A DNA stretch of 64,000 bases from Pontibacter rufus (GTDB taxonomy: Bacteria > Bacteroidota > Bacteroidia > Cytophagales > Hymenobacteraceae), in NCBI RefSeq assembly GCF_015694705.1, contig NZ_JADQDR010000006.1, positions 248,001-312,000 on the forward strand, given 5' to 3'. A program made the translations under genes and the position numbers. This document shows positions 36,439-44,341 of this stretch, in pieces. Position 1 is the first letter of the stretch, and each line of letters starts with the position of its first letter. The notes under the pieces were generated by a model. That model did no database searches. It worked only from the letters and a program-made list of their open reading frames with translations, and was not told the DNA's origin.

Positions 36439-37893
36439 CTATATGTTGTCTTTGGTGAGCTTTCCGTCAATGGTACGCCAGATCGATAAAGGGTTATCAT
36501 CCTGTAGTTCCTGCGGCAGCAGTTCCGCTGGCGCAGACTGGAATGTAACAGGCCTTGCAAAACGCTTGATAGCATATGCCCCGACGGAGGTACTGCGGCT
36601 ATCAGTGGTAGCCGGGAACGGACCGCCGTGCGTCATGGCATAGCTTACTTCCACGCCCGTTGGTACTCCCCCGAAAAGTAAGCGCCCGCATTTCTCCCTT
36701 AATGTGTCTGCCAGGCTGCCTGCCTGTATCAGTTCTGATGTGGTACCCCATACCGTACAGGTAAGCTGCCCCTGCAACTTTTCTGCCGCCCTTTCCAGGT
36801 CCTCCAGCCCATGATAAGTTACTACCAGCGTAAAAGGGCCGAATACTTCTTCCTGCAGCGCCTCGTTTTGCAGCCACTGCTCTAACGAAACTTTAGCCAG
36901 GGCTGCATTGCCAACCAACACATCTTCATCCGGTGCCAGCAGCTTTTCAACACCGCCTGCAGCCAGCAACTGATTGACGCCTTTGTAGTAATTGCTGCAG
37001 ATACCTTCGTGCAGCATTTTATTCGTTGGAGCGCTCTCAAGCTTTTCGGAAAGCTCCTGCAGAAAGCTTTCTGTTGTATCATTCTCCGGGTAAAAAATAA
37101 GGCCCGGATTGGTACAAAATTGTCCTACTCCTAACAGTACTGATTGTGCAGCCTGTCCGGCTAACTGCTTACTTTCTGCTTCGGCTTTTTCAGGAAGTAT
37201 AAAAATCGGGTTCACGCTGCCCATTTCAGCATAAACGGGGATAGGTTGTGGCCGCTGGCATGCCTGATCAAAAATGGCTTTACCTCCTTTGTAAGATCCG
37301 GTAAAAGCGACCGCCTTCGCTTCAGGATGCTTTACCAGTTCCTGGCCTATGTCTGCGCCACCGCTCACGTGCTGAAAAACAGCTTCGGGCAAGCCACAAG
37401 CCTGCAGTGCATTCTGAATAGCCTTATACACCAGCTGTGATGTTTTAGGATGTCCTGGATGCTCTTTGTAGATAACGGGGCACCCGGCAGCCAGTGCCGA
37501 AGCTGTATCGCCGCCAGCTGTAGAAAAAGCGAAAGGGAAATTACTGGCCCCGAAAATTACTACCGGCCCTAACGGCACCAGCATTCTGCGCAGGTCGGGG
37601 CGGGGAGCTGGCTGCCGGTCAGGCAGGGCCGTGTCTATCGTTGCTTCCGTCCAGGTGCCCTCGTCTGCCAGGCTGGCGAAAAGCTGCAGTTGGCTTACAG
37701 TCCTGCCCCGCTCTCCTGTCAGGCGGGCAAGCGGCAGGTTAGATTCCTGATGCGCTGTTTGCAGCAATTCGTCGCCAAGTTGCTCTATTTCAGCGGCAAT
37801 GGTTCTTAGTAAATTTGCCTTTTCGCTGGCTGCAACTTTCTTATATACTTTAAATGCTTCTGCTGCTTTATCGAATACCTGGTTAAGTGACAT
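36439..37893 (-). CDS. 2,5-dioxovalerate (alpha-ketoglutarate semialdehyde) dehydrogenase
   Basis: An aldehyde dehydrogenase family enzyme producing 2-oxoglutarate from its semialdehyde, the last step of hydroxyproline breakdown. The catalytic Cys260 is in GQFCTNPG and the general base Glu223 in YAEMGSVNPIF; the nucleotide loop is FTGSYKGGKAIFD. The sequence stretch ASNFPFAFSTAGGDTASAL is characteristic of the NADP-dependent semialdehyde dehydrogenases found with hydroxyproline and sugar-acid pathways. Length 484 is slightly shorter than the usual 500-530. It lies 73 bases after the DapA-like gene and 10 bases before the epimerase. Confidence 0.93.
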   Translation of the reverse strand: MSLNQVFDKAAEAFKVYKKVAASEKANLLRTIAAEIEQLGDELLQTAHQESNLPLARLTGERGRTVSQLQLFASLADEGTWTEATIDTALPDRQPAPRPDLRRMLVPLGPVVIFGASNFPFAFSTAGGDTASALAAGCPVIYKEHPGHPKTSQLVYKAIQNALQACGLPEAVFQHVSGGADIGQELVKHPEAKAVAFTGSYKGGKAIFDQACQRPQPIPVYAEMGSVNPIFILPEKAEAESKQLAGQAAQSVLLGVGQFCTNPGLIFYPENDTTESFLQELSEKLESAPTNKMLHEGICSNYYKGVNQLLAAGGVEKLLAPDEDVLVGNAALAKVSLEQWLQNEALQEEVFGPFTLVVTYHGLEDLERAAEKLQGQLTCTVWGTTSELIQAGSLADTLREKCGRLLFGGVPTGVEVSYAMTHGGPFPATTDSRSTSVGAYAIKRFARPVTFQSAPAELLPQELQDDNPLSIWRTIDGKLTKDNI

Positions 37894-37966
37894 ACTCTGC
37901 TATGTTAAGGTAAGCATCATTATTCTCCAACCCCGCTGCCATACATTATACTTCTACACTCATCTT

Positions 37967-38902
37967 CTAAAAAGTTGGAACTGCCCGGAGCTCCTTTTGC
38001 AACTCAGGCAAAACAGGCCGGTTCTCCAGCGCTTTATTAATAACCGACAAAACGTGCTCCCGCTCATCTCCTTCAAGCGGCATGCGTGGCAGGCGCACGT
38101 TTTCTGTACCAAGCCCGGCTTGCACCTCCGCCAGTTTAATGTTCTGTACCAGCTTTGGATGAACATCAAGCTCAAGCAGCGGAAAGAACCACCTGTTTAT
38201 CTTAACTGCCTCTTCACAACGTCCGGCTTTGATCAATTTGTAAATAGCAACTGTTTCAGCCGGGAAGGCGCATACCAGGCCGGCTACCCATCCGTGTGCA
38301 CCCAAAACCAGGCTCTCCAAAGCTATGGTATCAACCCCGGAAAGAATCTTAAACCTGTCACCAAAACGGTTGATCATTTTGGTAATGTTGGACACCTCCC
38401 GTGTAGATTCCTTTACCGCCTGTATATTACTTATATTTGCTAACTCCTCAAACATATCTAGGGTAACAAGTATGCGGTAATCGATCGGATTGTTATAAAT
38501 CATAATCGGCAGGTCCGTTGACTGAGCTACCGCCTTAAAATAAGCAACCGTCTCTTTATCATCTGCCTTGTACCTCATTGGCGGCAGGAGCATCAGGCCA
38601 CTCACGCCATTTTTGCGGGCAGTATCAGCAACTTCTATTGCTTTAGCTGTTGTTTGTTCGGCAATATTAAGGATTACGGGCACTTTGTTATCAACAAAGG
38701 CAACCGTTTCCTGTACCAGCTTAATTTTTTCTTCATCACTTAATGTACTGGCTTCTCCCAAAGTCCCGCCCAGAATGATTCCATTTACGCCGGCCGCAAG
38801 CTGGGCCTCAATATTTTTTAGGAAAGCCGGAATATCAAGCTCATCTTTATCGGTAAACTTTGTGGTTACGGCCGGAAATACTCCCTCCCATTTTATAGTC
38901 AT
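37967..38902 (-). CDS. DapA-family lyase, probable 1-pyrroline-4-hydroxy-2-carboxylate deaminase
   Basis: A class I aldolase-type (DapA/NanA) TIM-barrel enzyme, 311 residues. The Schiff-base lysine is Lys164 in AVKESTREV, and the conserved tyrosine is Tyr136 in MIYNNP; the GGTLGEASTLS motif (45-55) binds the keto-acid part. In the neighbourhood of an epimerase, a D-amino acid dehydrogenase and a semialdehyde dehydrogenase the natural role is deamination of 1-pyrroline-4-hydroxy-2-carboxylate to 2-oxoglutarate semialdehyde (step three). It is the first gene of the operon, with a -7 box (38911-38918) so close that the mRNA would be nearly leaderless. Confidence 0.9.
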   Translation of the reverse strand: MTIKWEGVFPAVTTKFTDKDELDIPAFLKNIEAQLAAGVNGIILGGTLGEASTLSDEEKIKLVQETVAFVDNKVPVILNIAEQTTAKAIEVADTARKNGVSGLMLLPPMRYKADDKETVAYFKAVAQSTDLPIMIYNNPIDYRILVTLDMFEELANISNIQAVKESTREVSNITKMINRFGDRFKILSGVDTIALESLVLGAHGWVAGLVCAFPAETVAIYKLIKAGRCEEAVKINRWFFPLLELDVHPKLVQNIKLAEVQAGLGTENVRLPRMPLEGDEREHVLSVINKALENRPVLPELQKELRAVPTF

Positions 38903-38910
38903 AGCATTTG

Positions 38911-38918
38911 CAAATTTA
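38911..38918 (-). promoter_or_regulatory. -7 box of the hydroxyproline operon
   Basis: TAAATTTG on the minus strand fully matches TAnnTTTG, but no TTG box lies at the proper distance, as expected of an activator-dependent promoter. It ends only 9 bases from the ATG at 38902, so the transcript would have almost no leader. Confidence 0.45.
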
Positions 38919-38993
38919 GGTGACTGAATTTTATACGATTTGAAATATATGGAACAAAGCTAAGGTGTAGGCACAAAATTTGGGAACAGTATT

Positions 38994-39019
38994 TTATCCA
39001 TTTCTAATACTATACTATC
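38994..39019. promoter_or_regulatory. AT-rich element shared with SusC1 and GH127 upstream regions (copy 1)
   Basis: This stretch, between the divergent hydroxyproline operon and AraC gene, matches 47748-47773 at 21 of 26 positions, including an identical 11-mer CTAATACTATA (39004-39014 and 47758-47768). A binding site for the AraC regulator or a related one is a reasonable guess. Confidence 0.4.
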
Positions 39020-39097
39020 TAAATTGAACCTGATTCTTTAAATTACGGTTAAAATTCGTTAATATACCTGCTGTAAAGCATAAATCAGATTAGTTCT

Positions 39098-39985
39098 ATG
39101 AAACCCGTCCATTTTAAAATCCCACGAACCTCCGGCGAATCTATCCGCGTGCAGTATGAGGAGCAGGAGCACTTCTATGATAATCTTCACTTCCATCCGG
39201 AGGTACAGATTATGTTTATCCATGAAAGTTCCGGCACCCGCCTGGTGGGTGACAGCATTGGCAGTTTTAAACCCGGTGATATTTTGTTATTGGGCCCGGA
39301 CCTGCCGCATGTTTTCCGTAACGATAAAAAGTTTTACGAACCGGATTCCGGTTTAAAGGCGAAGAATACTTCTGTCTTTTTCGATACAGATTCTTTCGGT
39401 GAAAAATTCTTCTCGCTTCCGGAAGTCTATCCTGTCACAAAGCTTTTGCTTAACAGCAAAAGAGGTATAAATGTAAGGGGCGAAACGAAACATACATTAA
39501 ACGGGATGGTACAGGATCTGCCTTTGTATCATGGCTTTAGCAAGCTACTGCAGGTTTTTGCTATTCTCGACCTGCTTGCCCGCTCCAAAGAGCTCGAACT
39601 GCTATCGTCTGTCGGATTTGATGGTCCTCCCAAAGACTCCGACAGCAAAAAAATCAATGATGTATTCACTTACATCATGGACAACTTCTCTGAAGAAATC
39701 AAGCTGCAGGAAGCTGCTGCTGTTGCTAATATGAGCGTAAATGCCTTTTGCAGATATTTTAAGCATCACACCCGCAAAACCTTTTCAACGTTCTTAAATG
39801 AGATTCGCATAGGGCATGCCTGCCGCCTGCTGATAGAAGACAAATGGAATATACGGGAAACTGCCTTTGCGTGCGGTTATGATAACATTTCATACTTTAA
39901 CAGGCAGTTTAAAGATATCACCAACTATACGCCTTCGGAGTACGTGAAAATGCACCGCGAGAAATTTACGCCTCATCTGGTTTAA
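39098..39985 (+). CDS. AraC-family transcriptional regulator with cupin sensor domain
   Basis: A 295-residue regulator. The N-terminal half (about 1-130) is a cupin-like sensor with HFHPEVQIMFIHE and the GDILLLGPDLPHVF turn. The C-terminal half has the double helix-turn-helix of AraC/XylS proteins (about 190-285: EIKLQEAAAVANMSVNAFCR and NIRETAFACGYDNISYFNRQFK, ending in the typical TPSEY). It is divergent from the four-gene hydroxyproline operon with a 195-base gap, so it is probably its activator, with hydroxyproline or a pathway intermediate as ligand. It is the only plus-strand gene between 8 kb and the end of the window. Confidence 0.93.
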   Translation: MKPVHFKIPRTSGESIRVQYEEQEHFYDNLHFHPEVQIMFIHESSGTRLVGDSIGSFKPGDILLLGPDLPHVFRNDKKFYEPDSGLKAKNTSVFFDTDSFGEKFFSLPEVYPVTKLLLNSKRGINVRGETKHTLNGMVQDLPLYHGFSKLLQVFAILDLLARSKELELLSSVGFDGPPKDSDSKKINDVFTYIMDNFSEEIKLQEAAAVANMSVNAFCRYFKHHTRKTFSTFLNEIRIGHACRLLIEDKWNIRETAFACGYDNISYFNRQFKDITNYTPSEYVKMHREKFTPHLV

Positions 39986-40055
39986 AGTGTTTTTGCCGGT
40001 ACAGGTTGAACCCAGGGCTATTTAGATTAAGCCCCGGCTCTGCCTGTACTGTTTG

Positions 40056-42383
40056 TCAGGGCGCCTTCACAATACCGGATTGTCCTTCCCACTCCGGCGG
40101 GTCTACCCCGATAAGATGCTTTACAAAAAAGTCCCGTCGTTTGTGTTCTCCATAGTCTCCTCCCATAGAGTGGCCCATGCCCGGCACCATCAAAAAGTCG
40201 AAGTTTTTATTCGCTTTGATAAGGGCATTCATGAACTGCATGGTAGACGCCGGATCCACATTATCATCCATTTCGCCCAATATCAGTAATAATTTACCCT
40301 GTAGCTTATCTGCATGTGTTACGTTGGAAGATGCGCTATACTGCGGCCCGATAGGGAAGCCCATCCATTGCTCGTTCCACCACATTTTGTCCATGCGGTT
40401 ATCGTGGCACCCCGAAGAAGATACGGCTACCTTGTAGAATTCAGGATGAAACAAAAGAGCGCCCGCAGAACTTTGTCCTCCGGCAGAGTTTCCGAAAATC
40501 CCGACACGGCTTGTATCCATATAAGGATACTTCCGGGCGGCTTCTTTTATCCAGGAGATCCTGTCCGGGAAACCTGCATCCTTAAGATTCTTCCAGCAAA
40601 CGTCATGAAATGCTTTTGAACGGTTAGAGGTACCCATCCCATCCATTTGCACTACAATAAAACCCAGTTCCGCCAATTCGTGCAAAAACTGGTACCGGAA
40701 ATCAGGATTGAATGTTTTCGGCACAAACGAGTCCTGCGGGCCGGCATAGATGTACTCAATCACCGGGTATGTTTTAGAAGCATCAAAGTTTGTGGGCCTG
40801 ATGATGATTCCCCAAATGTCGGTTTTACCATCTCTGCCTTTCGCCGTGAATACCTCCGGCTTTTTCCAACCGGCACCTTCCAGCTTTGTGATATCTGCCC
40901 TTTCCAGTTCCATCAGCACCTTACCGTCGGCGGCACTTCTCAGAACCGTAACCGGCGCCATATCCACCCGCGAATAATTATCTACAAAGTATTTATTATC
41001 CGGGGAGTAGGTAGCCGTATGATTCGCGTTTTCAGTAGTTAAGGGGGTAAGTCCGGTGCCATCAAAGTTTACCTTGTAATACTGGATCAGGTATGGGTCC
41101 TGCCCCTGTTCCCGGCCGCTGCCTTCAAAAACAATCGTTCTGGAAGGTTCATCCACCTGCACCACGTCACGTACTACCCAATCGCCTTTTGTAATTTGGT
41201 TCTTTACTTTCCCGGTTTCACCATTGTACAGGTACAGGTGGTTCCAGCCATCTCTCTCCGAGGCCCATATAATTTCTTTGCCATCTGCTACATCGTAGCG
41301 ATACTTTTTGCCACTGTAGTCGATAAAAGTTTTGCTGGTTTCTTCTACCAGGTCTTTTACTGCGCCTGTAACAGCATCAACCTCCAGCACTTTGTAAACC
41401 TGGTGCCCACGCTGGTTATACTCCACCGTAAAAGCACGGCTGTCTTCCCGCCAGTCTGGGTTTGATATACTATATTGATTCGGAATTAAAGAAGGATCTA
41501 TACTTATGTGTTTCTTAGTATCAACTAGAAAAAGCTGGGGTGTCTTCTGTGGCAGCGCATCTCCCGGTTTAAGATAATTGCGTGAGTGAAGTTTAGGCTG
41601 GAGTTGGTCGTCCGGCGAAGATTCAATCAAATAGACAAGATGCGGCTTATTGGGGCGAACCTTGTTTGTCGCCAATTTCTTGGAATCTGGCGACCAGTTT
41701 ATAAAAGCGGAGTAATATTCACCTGCTGATCCATCATAACTCAACTGATATTCTTCATTCTTATCAGTGGCAGATTGTATATAGACGTCATAGTTTTTAA
41801 TATAGGCAATCCACTTGCCGTCAGGTGAAGGCACAGGTTTATTGTTGAGCTCATCAAAACCGTCCCCCCAATATCTGTTGGACCGCTGCCCCGCCGACGC
41901 TTTGCCCTTATCCTGAATTTTGTATGAGTTTAAGGTGCTGCGCCACTCTTTCCCGTCTACAGTAAACTCTATGGCTTTACCGTTATCTGCAAAAGTGATA
42001 ACAGAAAAAGGGAGATTGTACGGTTCTACTTGCCTGTTCAGTGCGGAGGATAAGCTCCTGGCTAATTTCACCTGGTCAAAAGCCGGTTTGCGTGTCTGCT
42101 TGTGTGCATCTACCAGAATGAACTCCTTTCCTCTTGGCGTAGGATTCAGATACCAGAATTTGCTATCCTTTTCCAGCCAATGAAAATTGCGGGGGGCATA
42201 GAAGACTTTATCTTTTAAGACCTCCTTTAAATCCTCGGCTCTTTGATAATCAGCTTTGGTGCCTTGTGCCTGGATAGTATTTGAAACACCAAGAAGTATA
42301 GCTACAATATAGGCGGCTACAACTGCATAGGCCGGCTTATATTGCCAGGCAGTTTCCCTGTTAGGGTTATTAGGACTAGGCAT
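40056..42383 (-). CDS. secreted S9B (DPP-IV-like) dipeptidyl peptidase, second copy
   Basis: A second prolyl-oligopeptidase-clan enzyme, 775 residues. The signal is N-terminal but preceded by about 15 polar residues (hydrophobic run about 20-35, ending TIQAQ). A propeller domain covers about 60-520. The catalytic triad is Ser633 in GNSAGGQ, an acid in EMDDNVD (706-707) and His738 in GMGHSMGG. The nucleophile context GNSAGG and the FHDVCWKNL segment differ from the enzyme at 30022-32238, so the two are paralogues of different subgroups and probably different specificity. It converges with the AraC gene (70-base gap). Confidence 0.93.
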   Translation of the reverse strand: MPSPNNPNRETAWQYKPAYAVVAAYIVAILLGVSNTIQAQGTKADYQRAEDLKEVLKDKVFYAPRNFHWLEKDSKFWYLNPTPRGKEFILVDAHKQTRKPAFDQVKLARSLSSALNRQVEPYNLPFSVITFADNGKAIEFTVDGKEWRSTLNSYKIQDKGKASAGQRSNRYWGDGFDELNNKPVPSPDGKWIAYIKNYDVYIQSATDKNEEYQLSYDGSAGEYYSAFINWSPDSKKLATNKVRPNKPHLVYLIESSPDDQLQPKLHSRNYLKPGDALPQKTPQLFLVDTKKHISIDPSLIPNQYSISNPDWREDSRAFTVEYNQRGHQVYKVLEVDAVTGAVKDLVEETSKTFIDYSGKKYRYDVADGKEIIWASERDGWNHLYLYNGETGKVKNQITKGDWVVRDVVQVDEPSRTIVFEGSGREQGQDPYLIQYYKVNFDGTGLTPLTTENANHTATYSPDNKYFVDNYSRVDMAPVTVLRSAADGKVLMELERADITKLEGAGWKKPEVFTAKGRDGKTDIWGIIIRPTNFDASKTYPVIEYIYAGPQDSFVPKTFNPDFRYQFLHELAELGFIVVQMDGMGTSNRSKAFHDVCWKNLKDAGFPDRISWIKEAARKYPYMDTSRVGIFGNSAGGQSSAGALLFHPEFYKVAVSSSGCHDNRMDKMWWNEQWMGFPIGPQYSASSNVTHADKLQGKLLLILGEMDDNVDPASTMQFMNALIKANKNFDFLMVPGMGHSMGGDYGEHKRRDFFVKHLIGVDPPEWEGQSGIVKAP

Positions 42384-42731
42384 AAAAGATTGTTTTGGAT
42401 TTCTAATTCATGCAAAAGACGCCTTAAACATTAAAAGCAGCTTGTCATATCATTAAAGTATGGCATTCCCGAGCGAGGCGAAATATTAAGTATAAACAGC
42501 TTAAAGCTAAGGCATGCTCAAAAGCTACATGTTTTATACTTTATCTGTTTTCTTCTTATATTCAGCTAACAAAAATCTTTACTCAGGACAAGTATAAAAT
42601 ATAATTATCAGTGCATGTATAAACCTATAAATAATATCTGGCTCGACATGTACACCTTTATACAAGGAAGTCTGCTCACCGCCTCTGTAGTGCGCAGAAG
42701 CAAATGAGCAGAAACCAACCATCAACAACAA
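42384..42731. other. intergenic region with a weak hairpin
   Basis: About 350 bases between the S9 peptidase and the SusD1 stop. The only structure is an imperfect inverted repeat, AAGTATAAACAGCTT (42488-42502) against the complementary run at 42522-42541, which might end SusCD1 transcription. No gene. Confidence 0.4.
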
Positions 42732-44318
42732 TTAATAACCTGGATTTTGAGTTAAGTTAGGGTTCTTGCTTATTTCACCCTCCGGTATTGGGAACAAGGT
42801 TTTTGTTGGATCGCTCGGCCTGTGGTTGAACCATGCTTTAGTTGAAAATACACCAAAACGAATCAGATCCTGCCGGCGATGTGCTTCTGCCGCAAACTCC
42901 CAGCCCAGTTCATCCAGAAACCGGCCATACTTAATATCGGCTCCCCCCTGTTTATCCGTAATGCTGCCATCTTCTTCCTGATAGCCATACTCATAAGTGC
43001 TTCCCTGCATCAGTTCATCACCCGTTACCACTGCTTTATCAGGGTTGGTAGCCCTGAATGCTCGCTCACGCACCTGGCTTACCAGTTCAGCGGCTTCAGC
43101 AGCTCTTCCGGTTCGCAAGAGGCTCTCCGCTTTCATCATGAGCACATCGGCATACCGGAACATGGGATAGTCATTATCAAGGCCGCCTGTTGCACCCATT
43201 TTGATAGCATACTTGCCAATGCGGTAGCCATCATTAGACTCTGTTCCGGCCATACTTGGCACATCTTTCTGATAGTCAATCACTACTTCGCCGGTTGTAG
43301 CACTTTTTTGCGGGCCCATAATCCAGGTATCCCCTAGCCGGCCATCTTCCTCATCGTAGGTATCGATAAACTGTGGTACGGCACAATTACCACCCCAGGG
43401 GCCTGCCTGCATGGCATACACAAACCGGCTCAGCGGGTCCAGCGTTTTCATATGAACCTGGTTCTGAGGACCGTAAATTTCGTCATAAGGTACCGCGAAA
43501 ATAATCTCTTTTGAATTCTGATTAGTCCAGGTAAATACGTCCGAGTAGTTCGGGTCAAGCACATACTTGCCACTGCTGATAATGTCATTACATTCCTGTA
43601 TGCATTTTTCCCATTGTGGCGTACCGGTATATACTTCCGCATTCAGATAAATTTTTGCCAGCAGGGCTTTAACTCCCCACTTGTTAAGCTGGCCGTAAGT
43701 ACTGGATGGATCGTCGCTCAAGAGTGGCAATGCATCTGTCAGCTCCTTTATCACAAAGTCATATACCTCCTGCCGTGTACTCTGCTTAGGAAGGCTTGCA
43801 TCTCTGTAATCTGTCACGATAGGCACATTGCCGTGGTTATCCAACAAAAGATAATAAGCAAAAGCCCTGGCAGCTTTCAGTTCCGCCATTAAGCTCTCTT
43901 TGCCATTTTCGATGGCAATGTCGCCATCTTCAATCTGTGATATCACCCGGTTAGCCGTTGTTATACTGCGATAAGCGCTCTGCCAGGTGTTTTCGGGTTG
44001 CCATTGCAAAGGGTCCCACCTGTGCTCGTGCATTCGCAGGTACGTACCGCCATCGTACCATCCGTTGGGGCGGGCAGGAGTTATAATGGCATCCGCACTT
44101 TCTTCCTGCAAATCAAAATATCCCTGCCAGCCCATCATTAATCCCCGGAACGACGCATAAACCGGTGCAACAATAGCGGGAATATCTTTTTCGGTGGGGT
44201 GAAAGCTACTGGCAAGTACTTCTGAGTATACTTCCTCGTCCAGGTCAGTACAAGAGCTTATCAGGCCTGTTGCCCCTATCGAAGCAACCAGCATATATAA
44301 AGTAAGTTTCTTTTTCAT
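42732..44318 (-). CDS. SusD/RagB-family nutrient-binding lipoprotein
   Basis: A surface glycan-binding lipoprotein that forms the lid on its SusC partner. The lipobox GLISSC places Cys23 as the anchor. The TPR-rich SusD fold is indicated by LASSFHPTEKDIPAIVAPVY, the AKIYLNAEVYTGTPQWEKC stretch and the FLDELGWEFAAEAHRRQDLIRFG segment, ending in the usual LFPIPEGEISKNPNLTQNPGY. Length 528 is normal. It starts 23 bases after the SusC1 stop, as is usual for the pair. The sugar or peptide bound is unknown; the next genes upstream are GH127 and other glycan enzymes. Confidence 0.94.
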   Translation of the reverse strand: MKKKLTLYMLVASIGATGLISSCTDLDEEVYSEVLASSFHPTEKDIPAIVAPVYASFRGLMMGWQGYFDLQEESADAIITPARPNGWYDGGTYLRMHEHRWDPLQWQPENTWQSAYRSITTANRVISQIEDGDIAIENGKESLMAELKAARAFAYYLLLDNHGNVPIVTDYRDASLPKQSTRQEVYDFVIKELTDALPLLSDDPSSTYGQLNKWGVKALLAKIYLNAEVYTGTPQWEKCIQECNDIISSGKYVLDPNYSDVFTWTNQNSKEIIFAVPYDEIYGPQNQVHMKTLDPLSRFVYAMQAGPWGGNCAVPQFIDTYDEEDGRLGDTWIMGPQKSATTGEVVIDYQKDVPSMAGTESNDGYRIGKYAIKMGATGGLDNDYPMFRYADVLMMKAESLLRTGRAAEAAELVSQVRERAFRATNPDKAVVTGDELMQGSTYEYGYQEEDGSITDKQGGADIKYGRFLDELGWEFAAEAHRRQDLIRFGVFSTKAWFNHRPSDPTKTLFPIPEGEISKNPNLTQNPGY

Positions 44319-44341
44319 AAATATGCATTAAAATTAAAACC

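Noticed and set aside
36429-36575. Upstream start of the hydroxyproline epimerase at 36575
   Set aside because: It would overlap the aldehyde dehydrogenase gene by 137 bases and adds no family sequence; 36428 lies 10 bases after the previous stop.
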